Both the position numbers and the translations under genes were made by a program. DNA of 64,000 nucleotides, from NCBI GenBank assembly GCA_002684495.1, contig NYVG01000005.1, forward strand, positions 1-64,000. The letters are read 5' to 3'. Below, piece after piece: positions 38,552 to 47,510 of this stretch. Under the pieces are notes generated by a model. The model was not told the DNA's origin. It searched no databases and saw nothing but the letters and a program-made list of their open reading frames with translations. The first letter of the stretch is position 1, and each line of letters starts with the position of its first letter. The DNA comes from Gammaproteobacteria bacterium. Lineage in GTDB: Bacteria; Pseudomonadota; Gammaproteobacteria; Pseudomonadales; Azotimanducaceae.

Positions 38552-39469
38552 CTACTGAGTTTGACGTATCGAATCTAAAACTTCTTGGGCGCCCGCTGTG
38601 TATAGCTGATCCACCACGTCTGCAGCTACGGCAATTGGTTCATTACCCGACGCCTGGGCTCTTAGTATCCGCTGCCCCGAAGCGTCAGCGACTAGGGCTG
38701 ACAACGAAATTTCTGCAGACTCTGTTAACACTGCATTCGCTGCGACGGGTAAGGCGCAGTCAGCGCCGAGGCCAGCGCTCACGGCCCGCTCGGCGCGCAC
38801 ACAACGATCTGTATCCATATCATAGAGCGGCTGTAAAAATTCCAGCGCCCGACTATTGGCTGCGCACTCTATCCCCAGTGCGCCCTGACCAGGCGCCGGC
38901 AGACAAATTTCGATCGCAATCGGGTGGACGTCGGTGCGCTTCAGTCCAAGGCGTTGCAATCCTGCAGCAGCTAGGACAATCGCATCAAACTCACCACTAT
39001 CGAGTTTACTCAAGCGAGTTCCTACATTGCCACGAATCGAGGACATGCGCAGGTCCGGACGATAACTCAATAACTGCGCTTGCCGCCGTAGACTGGACGA
39101 GCCCACATGAGCACCTACCGGTAAGTCGTCTATGCCGCCTAAAGGGCTAACAAGCACATCTCGCTGATCAGCGCGAAACGCGATTACCGGCAATATGAAC
39201 TCGCCCGGTAACGCAGCAGGCAAGTCTTTTACCGAGTGCACAGCAATATCCGCGCGATCCGACAAGATGGCTTGCTCAAGCTCTTTGATAAAGAGCCCCT
39301 TACCGCCAATCTCACTAAGAGGGGACGTTAGCCATTGGTCGCCTTTTGTGGTCATCCCTATAAGTTCCACATGCAACGCTTCATGATGGCGTAACAATTC
39401 AGCGCGAATAAATTCGGCTTGCCATAGGGCAAGAGGGCTTTCGCGAGTAGCGATACGCAGGCTTTGCAT
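38552..39469 (-). CDS. hemC: Hydroxymethylbilane synthase (porphobilinogen deaminase)
   Basis: Polymerises four porphobilinogens. The dipyrromethane cofactor Cys is Cys238 in GLGADCALPVA; the catalytic Asp lies in IAVHSVKDLPA (about Asp82), and the substrate-binding GSSSLRRQAQLL and RGNVGTRLSKLD segments are intact. 305 residues. Starts nine bases after the algR stop, so it is co-transcribed with the regulators. Confidence 0.95.
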   Translation of the reverse strand: MQSLRIATRESPLALWQAEFIRAELLRHHEALHVELIGMTTKGDQWLTSPLSEIGGKGLFIKELEQAILSDRADIAVHSVKDLPAALPGEFILPVIAFRADQRDVLVSPLGGIDDLPVGAHVGSSSLRRQAQLLSYRPDLRMSSIRGNVGTRLSKLDSGEFDAIVLAAAGLQRLGLKRTDVHPIAIEICLPAPGQGALGIECAANSRALEFLQPLYDMDTDRCVRAERAVSAGLGADCALPVAANAVLTESAEISLSALVADASGQRILRAQASGNEPIAVAADVVDQLYTAGAQEVLDSIRQTQ

Positions 39470-39478
39470 TAACTTGGC

Positions 39479-40207
39479 CTAAATATTTTTTAAGATTTTA
39501 CGAACTGCAGGCAAATGCCGACGACTGATATCGACCGTTTCTGCAACGCCATCTAGGCGCATGACAATTTGTCCGGTAACGCCTTTTTCGAGACCAACGA
39601 TGTGTTTGCGCGCAACCAGCGCATTACGATGTACTCGGATAAATATGTCGGCAAACTCCTGCTCAAGCTCCCTGAGGGTTTCATCGACAATCACTTCTTG
39701 TTGTTCATCCCGAACCGTAACGTACTTTTGATCGGCCTGAAGGTAGCGGATATCTTTTACGTTAATCAGACGCATGCCCTTGTAGGTCCTCGCACAGAGG
39801 TGAATCCGTCGCGTATCATTGGCTGCTTGTAGAGCCGACAACTGTAATCTGTTGAGGGACGTGCTGCGTTCCAGCGCTTCCATCAATTCTGCCTTACGTA
39901 CCGGTTTTAACAAATACCCGACCGCCTGCAACTCAAAGGCTTGAATAGCATGCTCCTCATAGGCAGTGCAAAAAATAACCGCCGGCGGTTCCTTTTGTGT
40001 CAAAAAGTGGCCCGCTGTTTCGATTCCGTCCATGCCGGGCATGCGAATATCTAGTAACACCAGATCCGGTAGTAGCCGTTCGCTTGCCTCCAAAGCTTCT
40101 GCCCCAGTGCTTACATCAGCTATGACCTCATGACGCCCGTCTGACTGCAACATCCTCAACAAGCGATCTCGTGCCAGGGTTTCATCGTCTACGATTAATA
40201 TTCGCAT
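39479..40207 (-). CDS. algR: LytTR response regulator AlgR
   Basis: Receiver domain with phospho-acceptor Asp53 (LVLLDIRMPG) and acidic pair IVDDE at 5-9, followed by a LytTR DNA-binding domain (IRVHRNALVARKHIVGLEKG). I place the start at 40207 (MRILIVDD); an in-frame ATG at 40219 lies in the linker to algZ. Partner of the histidine kinase upstream; in Pseudomonas the homologue controls alginate, twitching and virulence, and the same operon reads into hemC. Confidence 0.92.
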   Translation of the reverse strand: MRILIVDDETLARDRLLRMLQSDGRHEVIADVSTGAEALEASERLLPDLVLLDIRMPGMDGIETAGHFLTQKEPPAVIFCTAYEEHAIQAFELQAVGYLLKPVRKAELMEALERSTSLNRLQLSALQAANDTRRIHLCARTYKGMRLINVKDIRYLQADQKYVTVRDEQQEVIVDETLRELEQEFADIFIRVHRNALVARKHIVGLEKGVTGQIVMRLDGVAETVDISRRHLPAVRKILKNI

Positions 40208-40219
40208 TGGCCCTCCCAC

Positions 40220-41293
40220 CTAACGGGCAACCGGGTTTTTCGGCAGAGTGATCTGAGTCGTAAACTCTTGGCCGCTCACTCGCGTATCCAGCTGAGCTCC
40301 ATTGCCATACAGTACATCCAACCGCGAACGAATATTTTCTATCGCCAACCGGTTTCCTCTGTCATGGGTAGAAGGATACTTGCTATCTACCGGTTGACTC
40401 AAGTCTTCAGCCGGTAGCGGGTTGGTCACCGTTATGGTGTAGGTGTCACGCATATACGCGAGCGACACCGTTATCGTGCCGCCCTCGGGCAAGGGCTGGA
40501 TTCCATGATAAACAGCATTTTCTAACAGCGGCTGTAATGTCAGCAACGGAATCCTTACAGAATCAGTAGCCATCTCAATTTGCCAATCAATATTGAGTCT
40601 TTTGCCCAGACGCAAAAACTCAATGCGCATATAGCGGCGACACAGTGCTAGTTCATCATCGATACTGACATCGCTACCCTCTTCTTGGAGACTGGCACGA
40701 AACAACTCTGACAAATCTTCCACTACGGTCTCGGCGGCATCAGGGTCTACTGGAATGAGGCTCGCGATGATATTCATACTATTAAATAAAAAGTGCGGGC
40801 GGATACGCGACTGCAATGCCTGAATGCGCGCATGCAATTCGGATTCCTCGCGGCGCTGGATGCTTTGTCGGACAAAGTTGTAGCGTAGGTAACTAGTGAC
40901 TATGACCGCAGTAATAACCATACGCTGGCTCAGGCCAATAAAATCTACAAGAGCATCAGGGGTAAGATCGAAGGTCGCGAAATGAACCAGCGTCACCATG
41001 CTCAAACACAGCAGCAAAACCACAGCCGTCGCCATTCGCACCCGCATCTGGTTTAACCAGTGCCGCAGCAGCGTTAATGGCAAGGCACAGCTCAGCAGCA
41101 GGCAGAAACTGAGAACAAAACCAAAACGAAAGTGCTCGAAAGAGGCGCCCGGGATATTAAACAACAAGACCACACCAACCGCGCCGCTGAACACCAACAT
41201 AATGCCCAGCTTGTCTATCGTAACTAGCGACGGAAATTTGTATCCAGAACTTTCCCGAACACGCAACAATGAGTTATCGCTTAAGATTGACAC
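40220..41293 (-). CDS. algZ: LytS-family sensor histidine kinase AlgZ/FimS
   Basis: Membrane-bound kinase with about four to six hydrophobic segments (residues 20-140), then the His_kinase motif SRIRPHFLFNSMNII holding the phospho-acceptor His, and the ATPase segment with LLENAVYHGIQ and GNRLAIENIRSRL. I prefer the GTG start at 41293 because AAGGAG lies six bases upstream; ATG at 41326 would add 11 residues without a good site. It is divergent from argH across about 160 bases. Confidence 0.9.
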   Translation of the reverse strand: MSILSDNSLLRVRESSGYKFPSLVTIDKLGIMLVFSGAVGVVLLFNIPGASFEHFRFGFVLSFCLLLSCALPLTLLRHWLNQMRVRMATAVVLLLCLSMVTLVHFATFDLTPDALVDFIGLSQRMVITAVIVTSYLRYNFVRQSIQRREESELHARIQALQSRIRPHFLFNSMNIIASLIPVDPDAAETVVEDLSELFRASLQEEGSDVSIDDELALCRRYMRIEFLRLGKRLNIDWQIEMATDSVRIPLLTLQPLLENAVYHGIQPLPEGGTITVSLAYMRDTYTITVTNPLPAEDLSQPVDSKYPSTHDRGNRLAIENIRSRLDVLYGNGAQLDTRVSGQEFTTQITLPKNPVAR

Positions 41294-41454
41294 ACCAGTC
41301 TCCTTGTATGCTCTATGAGCACACACTGTCGATTAACAAAGCGAGCGGACAGATTGCCAAGGTTGCTATACTCCCCTGACCAGAACACCCAAGGCTGCGA
41401 TCAACAACCATGAATGACGTGACCAGCCTTTATCCAGAGAAAGTCGACACCTAG

Positions 41455-42894
41455 ATGACCGAGAATAATACACCTGTTAACGACACTTCGCCTATGGAAA
41501 CGGAAGGGCTCTTGCGCGGACGATTTGCCGAAGCGACAGACCAATTTGTCGAGCGCTTTACCGCGTCCGTAGACTTCGACCGCCGGCTGTTTAGAGAAGA
41601 CATTGCTGGCTCCATTGCTCACGCCACGATGCTGAAAAAAATCGGTGTCCTCAGTCCAGAGGAATGCGACATTATTGTTGGCGGCCTCGCGGACATCCTT
41701 GTGGAAATAACGTCTAACAAGTTTATCTGGCGGGTCGAATTAGAAGATGTCCATATGAACATTGAGCACCGCTTGATCGAACTGGTCGGTGCGACGGGAA
41801 AAAAATTACACACTGGACGCTCGCGCAACGACCAAGTCGCTACAGATATTCGTCTACATCTGCGCAACTGTATCGACACAATCAGCGAAGAGGGCGTGCG
41901 CTTGCTTAGTGGGCTTGCAATCCTGGCCTTAGATCACAGCGATACGCTGATGCCAGGCTTTACCCACCTACAGGCGGCACAGCCAATCACTTTTGGTCAT
42001 CACTTGATGGCATGGTTTGCTATGTTAGAGCGTGACCTAGATCGCCTGCAGGACTGTCGTAGGCGTACCAACCAATTACCACTGGGTGCTGCAGCCCTCG
42101 CTGGCACACCCTATTGTCCGGATCGCACCTATCTAGCTGAATTGCTTGGCTTTGATGGAGTTTGCGCAAATTCTTTAGACGCTGTCAGCGATCGTGATTT
42201 CGCAATTGAGTTTTGTGCGGTGGCGGCCCTTACCTTGACGCATTTATCACGCTGGTGCGAAGAACTGGTCTTATGGTCCAGCCAACAATTTTCTTTTGTC
42301 ACCATGCCGGACCGGTTTTGCACTGGCTCCAGCATCATGCCGCAGAAAAAGAATCCCGATGTCCCGGAGTTAATTCGCGGAAAAACTGGCCGCACTAACG
42401 GTAATTTGCTGTCACTGCTGACGTTGATGAAGAGCCAGCCCCTGGCCTACAACAAAGATAATCAAGAAGATAAAGAGCCACTATTTGATAGCATCGATAC
42501 ATTGCGCGACTGTCTGATCGCACTCAACGGCTTAATTCCAAATCTGATAGCAAATAAAGAGCAGATGCGTGAAGCAGCGCTTGCCGGTTATACCACCGCT
42601 ACAGATCTAGCCGATTACCTGGTTCGTAAGCAGGTGCCTTTTCGTGATGCCCACGAGCTGGTGGGGGGCGCTGTGCAACGGGCCGTCGAGCTCAACCAGC
42701 CGCTTGAGGCGCTGAGCTTAGAGCAATTAAATGGCGCTATAGACGGACCAATAGAAGCAGACGTCTACGACGTTTTGAGCTTAGACGGCTCAATCGCAGC
42801 GCGCGATCACTTCGGTGGCACGGCACCGACTCAGGTGCGAGCTCAGGCTCAAGCTGCACTGTCGCGCCTGAAGACACGTGACGACCCGCGCTAA
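41455..42894 (+). CDS. argH: Argininosuccinate lyase
   Basis: Last step of arginine synthesis, releasing fumarate. Fumarase-superfamily signature [16 protein letters not shown] is perfect; [13 protein letters not shown] holds the substrate-binding region and [14 protein letters not shown] the catalytic His. 479 residues. Opens a tight plus-strand operon that continues through lptM, lysA, dapF, DUF484, xerC and a HAD gene. Confidence 0.95.
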   Translation: MTENNTPVNDTSPMETEGLLRGRFAEATDQFVERFTASVDFDRRLFREDIAGSIAHATMLKKIGVLSPEECDIIVGGLADILVEITSNKFIWRVELEDVHMNIEHRLIELVGATGKKLHTGRSRNDQVATDIRLHLRNCIDTISEEGVRLLSGLAILALDHSDTLMPGFTHLQAAQPITFGHHLMAWFAMLERDLDRLQDCRRRTNQLPLGAAALAGTPYCPDRTYLAELLGFDGVCANSLDAVSDRDFAIEFCAVAALTLTHLSRWCEELVLWSSQQFSFVTMPDRFCTGSSIMPQKKNPDVPELIRGKTGRTNGNLLSLLTLMKSQPLAYNKDNQEDKEPLFDSIDTLRDCLIALNGLIPNLIANKEQMREAALAGYTTATDLADYLVRKQVPFRDAHELVGGAVQRAVELNQPLEALSLEQLNGAIDGPIEADVYDVLSLDGSIAARDHFGGTAPTQVRAQAQAALSRLKTRDDPR

Positions 42895-42914
42895 GCAGGC
42901 CCCAAGAGTAACTT

Positions 42915-43052
42915 ATGTCAATATCCTGGACGATCGTTATAACCCTATGCGCGTTGGTCGCGACTTGCGGGCACAAAGGGCCGCTGCAACTGCCAGAGGC
43001 TGAGACAAATACGCTGGCCGTATCAGCAGCCATCGGAGAGCTACAACTATGA
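42915..43052 (+). CDS. lptM: LptM-like small lipoprotein
   Basis: A 45-residue lipoprotein too short for most gene finders. Signal segment MSISWTIVITLCALVATC, with lipobox Cys18, followed by GHKGPLQLP, which is the LptM (YifL) signature CGxKGPLYLP. LptM assists assembly of the LPS translocon LptDE in the outer membrane. Position -1 of the lipobox is Thr, less usual than Gly or Ala. It starts 20 bases after argH and overlaps lysA by ATGA. lptM upstream of lysA-dapF is the conserved arrangement. Confidence 0.85.
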   Translation: MSISWTIVITLCALVATCGHKGPLQLPEAETNTLAVSAAIGELQL

Positions 43053-44323
43053 GCTGTGAGCCGCGTCATGCACTGACCCAACGCGGCGGCGCGCTTGCTG
43101 TAGAACAAGTGCCGCTTAGGCAAATCGCCGATCAGTTTGGCACGCCCTGTTATGTGTATTCTGCGCAGACACTGCGCACTCAATATCAACAACTGGCCAC
43201 AGCCCTCGAGCCAATCGATTCACGCATTCACTACTCGGTGAAAGCTAATTCAAATCTGGGCATCCTAAGAGTGTTTAAAGACTTAGGGGCGGGCTTTGAT
43301 ATCGTATCTGGTGGCGAGCTAAGCCGGGTTCTCGCGGTTGGCGGCGATCCCAAAGACGTCATCTTTTCCGGCGTCGGCAAATCCACAGCTGAGATTGACC
43401 TGGCACTTAAAGTTGGGGTCGGCTGTTTTAACGTCGAGAGTCACAGCGAGTTAATCCGCATTCAACAGCGCGCCGAGTTAGCAGAAAAAATTGCGCCCAT
43501 ATCGATACGGGTTAACCCAGATGTTGACGCCAAGACACACCCTTACATTTCTACCGGATTAAAAAACAACAAGTTTGGGGTCGATGCAGAGACAGCGCTA
43601 ACGCTTTATTCCATCGCCGCCGAGGCGAACGCACTGCGCATAGATGGCATCGATTGCCATATCGGCTCGCAAATCGCTGACGCGAACCCATTGCTTCAGG
43701 CGCTCAATAGTGTTCTTGATCTTGTCGATACGTTGTCGGCCCGAGGTGTCGCACTCCAGCACGTTAACCTTGGCGGCGGCTTTGGTGTGCGCTATCAAAA
43801 TGAGGAAGCATTGGATCTGGACGCCTATGGCGCGCAGTTACAGGAGCTACTCGGCCCGCGTCAATTACCCTTGCGGGTGGAACCGGGTCGGTCGCTGACT
43901 GCCAATGCTGGGTTGTTACTGACACAAGTCGAATATATAAAGCCCGGACCAGGCGATACTTCGGGCTTTGTGGTCGTAGACGCGGCAATGAACGACCTGC
44001 TAAGACCATCCCTGTACCAAGCGTGGCACGACATTGTGGTAGTCGACGGCTTTAGTCCACAGGACCCTGTGCAAAGACTGGACGTTGTTGGACCCATTTG
44101 CGAGTCCGGGGACTTTCTTGCCAAGGACAGAGCGCTTCGGTTGAGCGAGGATTCGTTGCTCGCGGTTCTCTCTGCCGGCGCCTACGGTATGTCCTTGGCA
44201 TCGAATTACAACTCACGCGGGCGCGCAGCGGAGGTCCTTGTCGACGGTACCGAGGTTCAGTGCATACGGCGGCGAGAAACAATTCAGGATCAATTGCGGC
44301 TGGAATTGCCTCAGGGCCAGTGA
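43049..44323 (+). CDS. lysA: Diaminopimelate decarboxylase
   Basis: Makes lysine from meso-diaminopimelate. PLP lysine Lys65 in HYSVKANSN; GGGFGVRY glycine loop for the PLP phosphate; EPGRSLTANAG and CESGDFLAKD (active-site Cys) are intact. 424 residues. ATGA overlap with lptM; three bases before dapF. Confidence 0.94.
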   Translation: MSCEPRHALTQRGGALAVEQVPLRQIADQFGTPCYVYSAQTLRTQYQQLATALEPIDSRIHYSVKANSNLGILRVFKDLGAGFDIVSGGELSRVLAVGGDPKDVIFSGVGKSTAEIDLALKVGVGCFNVESHSELIRIQQRAELAEKIAPISIRVNPDVDAKTHPYISTGLKNNKFGVDAETALTLYSIAAEANALRIDGIDCHIGSQIADANPLLQALNSVLDLVDTLSARGVALQHVNLGGGFGVRYQNEEALDLDAYGAQLQELLGPRQLPLRVEPGRSLTANAGLLLTQVEYIKPGPGDTSGFVVVDAAMNDLLRPSLYQAWHDIVVVDGFSPQDPVQRLDVVGPICESGDFLAKDRALRLSEDSLLAVLSAGAYGMSLASNYNSRGRAAEVLVDGTEVQCIRRRETIQDQLRLELPQGQ

Positions 44324-44326
44324 TTT

Positions 44327-45169
44327 ATGGTTAAGTTCTATAAAATGCACAGCCTCGGTAATGACTTCATGGTACTGGACACAGTTACCCATGAGTGCGC
44401 GATTTCTGACGAAATGATAAAACGCTGGGCCCAGCGTCATGAGGGCATCGGATTTGACCAACTGTTAGTGATCGCTCCACCAAAACAGCCAGACGCTGAC
44501 TTTCACTACATGATCTATAACGCCGATGGCAGCGAAGCCGAGCAGTGTGGCAACGGCACCCGCTGTGTCGCATGGTTGGTGCGGCATTTGGGCCTGATTA
44601 ATAAACCGCAATTAACCTGGCACAGCAAGGGCGGCATGTTACAGACAAAGCTGCTCGAAGGGCGCACCCCCACAGTGATCGAAACTACATTACCAGCGCC
44701 ATCACTCACGCCCAGTGATGTCCCCTTTGTTGCTAATAGCCAGACCAATACCGCTGTTTTAGAAGCTGACGGCAACGATTTTGAGGTCACCGCGGTGTCC
44801 ACGGGCAACCCCCATGGTGTGATATTTGTAGACAACATCGCCACGGTCGACGTAGCAACAATTGGGGCTGCGCTGAGCACCCATGAAGCCTTTCCCAACC
44901 ACGCGAACATTGGCTTCTGTCAGGTGGTGGACCGCTCCTTTATGCGCTTACGCGTATATGAGCGCGGTGTCAGCGAAACCCGCGCCTGCGGCACCGGTGC
45001 CAGCGCTGCAGTAGTCGCCGCACGCAGTCACAATTTAGTAGGCGCACAGGTGAAGGTTTCGCTACCGGGTGGCAAGCTGCGAATTCGTTGGTCTGGACCG
45101 GATCAACCCATTACCATGGCTGGCGGCGCCACCCTAGTGTTCGCCGGAGAGCTAGTTCTGAAGGAGTAA
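44327..45169 (+). CDS. dapF: Diaminopimelate epimerase
   Basis: Interconverts LL- and meso-diaminopimelate. The two catalytic cysteines are Cys74 in EQCGNGTRC and Cys221 in TRACGTGASA, the symmetric family motifs. 280 residues, normal. Supplies the substrate for the preceding lysA product and for peptidoglycan. Confidence 0.95.
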   Translation: MVKFYKMHSLGNDFMVLDTVTHECAISDEMIKRWAQRHEGIGFDQLLVIAPPKQPDADFHYMIYNADGSEAEQCGNGTRCVAWLVRHLGLINKPQLTWHSKGGMLQTKLLEGRTPTVIETTLPAPSLTPSDVPFVANSQTNTAVLEADGNDFEVTAVSTGNPHGVIFVDNIATVDVATIGAALSTHEAFPNHANIGFCQVVDRSFMRLRVYERGVSETRACGTGASAAVVAARSHNLVGAQVKVSLPGGKLRIRWSGPDQPITMAGGATLVFAGELVLKE

Positions 45170-45173
45170 CTTG

Positions 45174-45887
45174 ATGCCGTTTCGACCACGTGACTCGAAA
45201 TCAAAAGATCCAGGCCTGCGTTTAGCTGGCGATACCATAACGGATCAACAAGTGCTGGATTACCTGCGGACTAACCCAGATTTTTTTCAGCAGCACGCTA
45301 CCGCTATCGCGGAATTGAGCCTATCCCATGAGTCCGGCAAGGCGGTATCACTAATCGAGCATCAGGTTGCCATTTTACGCGAGCGCAACATGACCATGCG
45401 CCGCCGCATGAACGAACTGCTGCAGGCGGCTCGCAGTAATGACGAAATTTTCGCCAAAACCCGCTCGCTTAATCTGGCATTACTCGAGGTCAACTCTTGG
45501 CATGAGTTGAACGAGGTTCTGGCGACCCACGTTCTAGTGGACTTCGAAGCGGATTTTGTATGCGCGCATTTGGCCGCAGCCAAACTCGCCCTGGCGCTAG
45601 ACCATATCCAGCATCATGTTGAGCAACTGCCTTGTATGCATTTGCAAAACGGCGGTGAAGCCACATGCACAGTCCTGCGCAAAGACGAATTGCAGGACTT
45701 GTTTCCCATGTCCGATCACGACGAAACCGGCAGCGCTGTATTGCTGAACTTAAAGGTGCACGAAGGCACCGGCGTGCTATGCATTGGTAGCCGCAGCCCG
45801 ACGCGTTTTGCAAAAAACATGGACACTTTATTCGTGCAGTACATTGCTGACATTCTGGCCAAAGTTATGAACCGGCTCGGTGCGTAA
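45174..45887 (+). CDS. DUF484 GAF-like protein
   Basis: A 237-residue cytoplasmic protein of the DUF484 family. Opening segment TITDQQVLDYLRTNPDFFQQHA and LSLSHESGKAVSLIEHQVAILRERN (coiled-coil) are family-typical; the C-terminal half is GAF-like with GTGVLCIGSRSPTRF. Function unknown; almost always between dapF and xerC. ATG 45174 is favoured over TTG 45171 by the AAGGAG seven bases upstream. One-base overlap with xerC. Confidence 0.87.
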   Translation: MPFRPRDSKSKDPGLRLAGDTITDQQVLDYLRTNPDFFQQHATAIAELSLSHESGKAVSLIEHQVAILRERNMTMRRRMNELLQAARSNDEIFAKTRSLNLALLEVNSWHELNEVLATHVLVDFEADFVCAHLAAAKLALALDHIQHHVEQLPCMHLQNGGEATCTVLRKDELQDLFPMSDHDETGSAVLLNLKVHEGTGVLCIGSRSPTRFAKNMDTLFVQYIADILAKVMNRLGA

Positions 45888-46780
45888 TGATCACCAACTC
45901 AGACTTGGTTAGAGAATTCTTAAATCATCTACAGCACAGTAAGCGTTACTCGGCGCATACCCTAGAGGCCTATAAGCGCGACTTGCAACGTTATATCGCG
46001 GGGCTTGATCAGGATTGTACAGAGGCCGATGCAAAGGACATTCAGAAATTCATAAGCCGTTTACACCACAAGCAACTGACAGCCAAATCCATTCAACGCA
46101 ATCTCTCTGCAGTACGCAGCTTTTACGAATACTTGTTGAAACGAAAATTCATTTCCGTGAATCCCGCAAGGTTGGTTTCAGCACCCAAGGCCACGCGTAA
46201 TCTGCCGAAAGTATTAGATGCTGATAAAGCGTCACAGCTGCTGGACCTGGCAGATTGTGATGACGACCGCGCAATCTGCGATCAAGCAATCTTAGAACTG
46301 TTCTACGGCAGCGGCTTACGCCTTAGCGAAGTAGTGAACCTGCGGATAGCTGATCTCGACCTTAACCAGGGCTTTGTTAATGTACTCGGCAAGGGCAATA
46401 AACGCAGGCTTGTACCTTTGGGACGACATTGCGTAAAAGCGCTAAAGCGTTGGTTAAACGTACATCCGAATCCGCTCGCTGACAGCTGGTTGTTACCTGG
46501 CCGGGGCACCAAGCCACTCAGTCCGCGCACAATACAAAGCCGAATCAAACGCGTCGCGCAGCGGCAACTAGGCGAAGATTCGCTGCATCCACACATGCTT
46601 CGGCACAGCTTCGCGACTCACATGCTTGAATCTTCAGGTGATCTTCGGGCAGTGCAGGAATTACTCGGTCATGCAGACATAGCAACAACGCAGATTTATA
46701 CGCATCTAGATTTCCAACATCTCGCAAAGGTCTACGACAACGCCCATCCAAGGGCACGCAACACTGAGCCTCGAGAATGA
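45887..46780 (+). CDS. xerC: Tyrosine recombinase XerC
   Basis: Resolves chromosome dimers at dif with XerD and FtsK. N-terminal SAM-like domain, then catalytic Arg145 (GSGLRLSEV), Lys169, His236 and Arg239 (HMLRHSFATH), His262 (LGHAD) and nucleophile Tyr271 (TQIYTHL). 297 residues, normal. Context beside dapF-DUF484 distinguishes XerC from XerD or a phage integrase. Confidence 0.94.
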   Translation: MITNSDLVREFLNHLQHSKRYSAHTLEAYKRDLQRYIAGLDQDCTEADAKDIQKFISRLHHKQLTAKSIQRNLSAVRSFYEYLLKRKFISVNPARLVSAPKATRNLPKVLDADKASQLLDLADCDDDRAICDQAILELFYGSGLRLSEVVNLRIADLDLNQGFVNVLGKGNKRRLVPLGRHCVKALKRWLNVHPNPLADSWLLPGRGTKPLSPRTIQSRIKRVAQRQLGEDSLHPHMLRHSFATHMLESSGDLRAVQELLGHADIATTQIYTHLDFQHLAKVYDNAHPRARNTEPRE

Positions 46781-47505
46781 ATAGCCTCCAACTGATAACT
46801 TTAGACTTGGACAATACGCTGTGGGATGTGGAGAAGACCATACGCGCGGCCGAACAAGACCTAGTGCAATGGCTAGCGCAACACGCAGGTGCAGCACACA
46901 AAATTTATTCGTCATCCGACATGCTCGAGTTACGTAACCAGACGCTGCAGCAGCATGCAAATTTACGTCACGACCTGAGTCGTTTACGGATCGAAATACT
47001 GTTCAATGTAATGCGCGCGGCAAAGTACCCGGCAGATGAGGCACGCAAACTAGCTGAAGCCGCTTTCGAGGTTTTTTTCGCAGGGCGCAATCGGGTCGTG
47101 TTCTTTCCCCATGCATTGGAAATGCTGCAAACCCTGAGTGCGCGCTACCCCATCTATGCATTAACCAACGGTAACGCTGACACCAAACGCACAGGCATAA
47201 GCCAATATTTACGGGGCGCAATTTCAAGCGCCCAAGTTGGTGCCAGCAAACCGGACCCACGCATGTTTCAGACAGCACTCGATCAAGCTGGGGTACAAGC
47301 ACACCGATGTGTGCACATTGGCGACCACCTTGATGACGACATCAAGGGCGCAAATGCCGTGGGCATGCACAGCATCTGGGTAAATCTGCACCACACCCAG
47401 TCGATTGAGAAGACTCTTAAGCCAAGTTTCGAGGTCAATCACCTCAGCGAGATTGTGAGTGCAGTTGCCTCGATAGAGACGACATTGAGCGAGAACCTGA
47501 AATAA
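46777..47505 (+). CDS. HAD-family phosphatase, YigB-like
   Basis: A 242-residue HAD hydrolase. Motif I LDLDNTLWD near residues 9-17, motif II YALTNGNAD, motif III Lys in GASKPDPRMF, motif IV HIGDHLDDDIKGA. It resembles YigB, which dephosphorylates FMN and sugar phosphates. Overlaps xerC by ATGA, as in Pseudomonas; last gene of the operon, ending five bases before convergent thrC. Confidence 0.88.
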   Translation: MNSLQLITLDLDNTLWDVEKTIRAAEQDLVQWLAQHAGAAHKIYSSSDMLELRNQTLQQHANLRHDLSRLRIEILFNVMRAAKYPADEARKLAEAAFEVFFAGRNRVVFFPHALEMLQTLSARYPIYALTNGNADTKRTGISQYLRGAISSAQVGASKPDPRMFQTALDQAGVQAHRCVHIGDHLDDDIKGANAVGMHSIWVNLHHTQSIEKTLKPSFEVNHLSEIVSAVASIETTLSENLK

Positions 47506-47510
47506 TGTCG

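Noticed and set aside
38635-39150. 171-codon plus-strand open frame
   Set aside because: Antisense to hemC, whose motifs are intact; no recognisable domain.
42737-43192. 151-codon minus-strand open frame
   Set aside because: Covers the argH end, lptM and lysA start in antisense; the sense genes are clear.
45887-46780. Phage or integron integrase
   Set aside because: Tyrosine recombinase motifs are present but length, context (dapF-DUF484 upstream) and absence of att-like repeats identify XerC.
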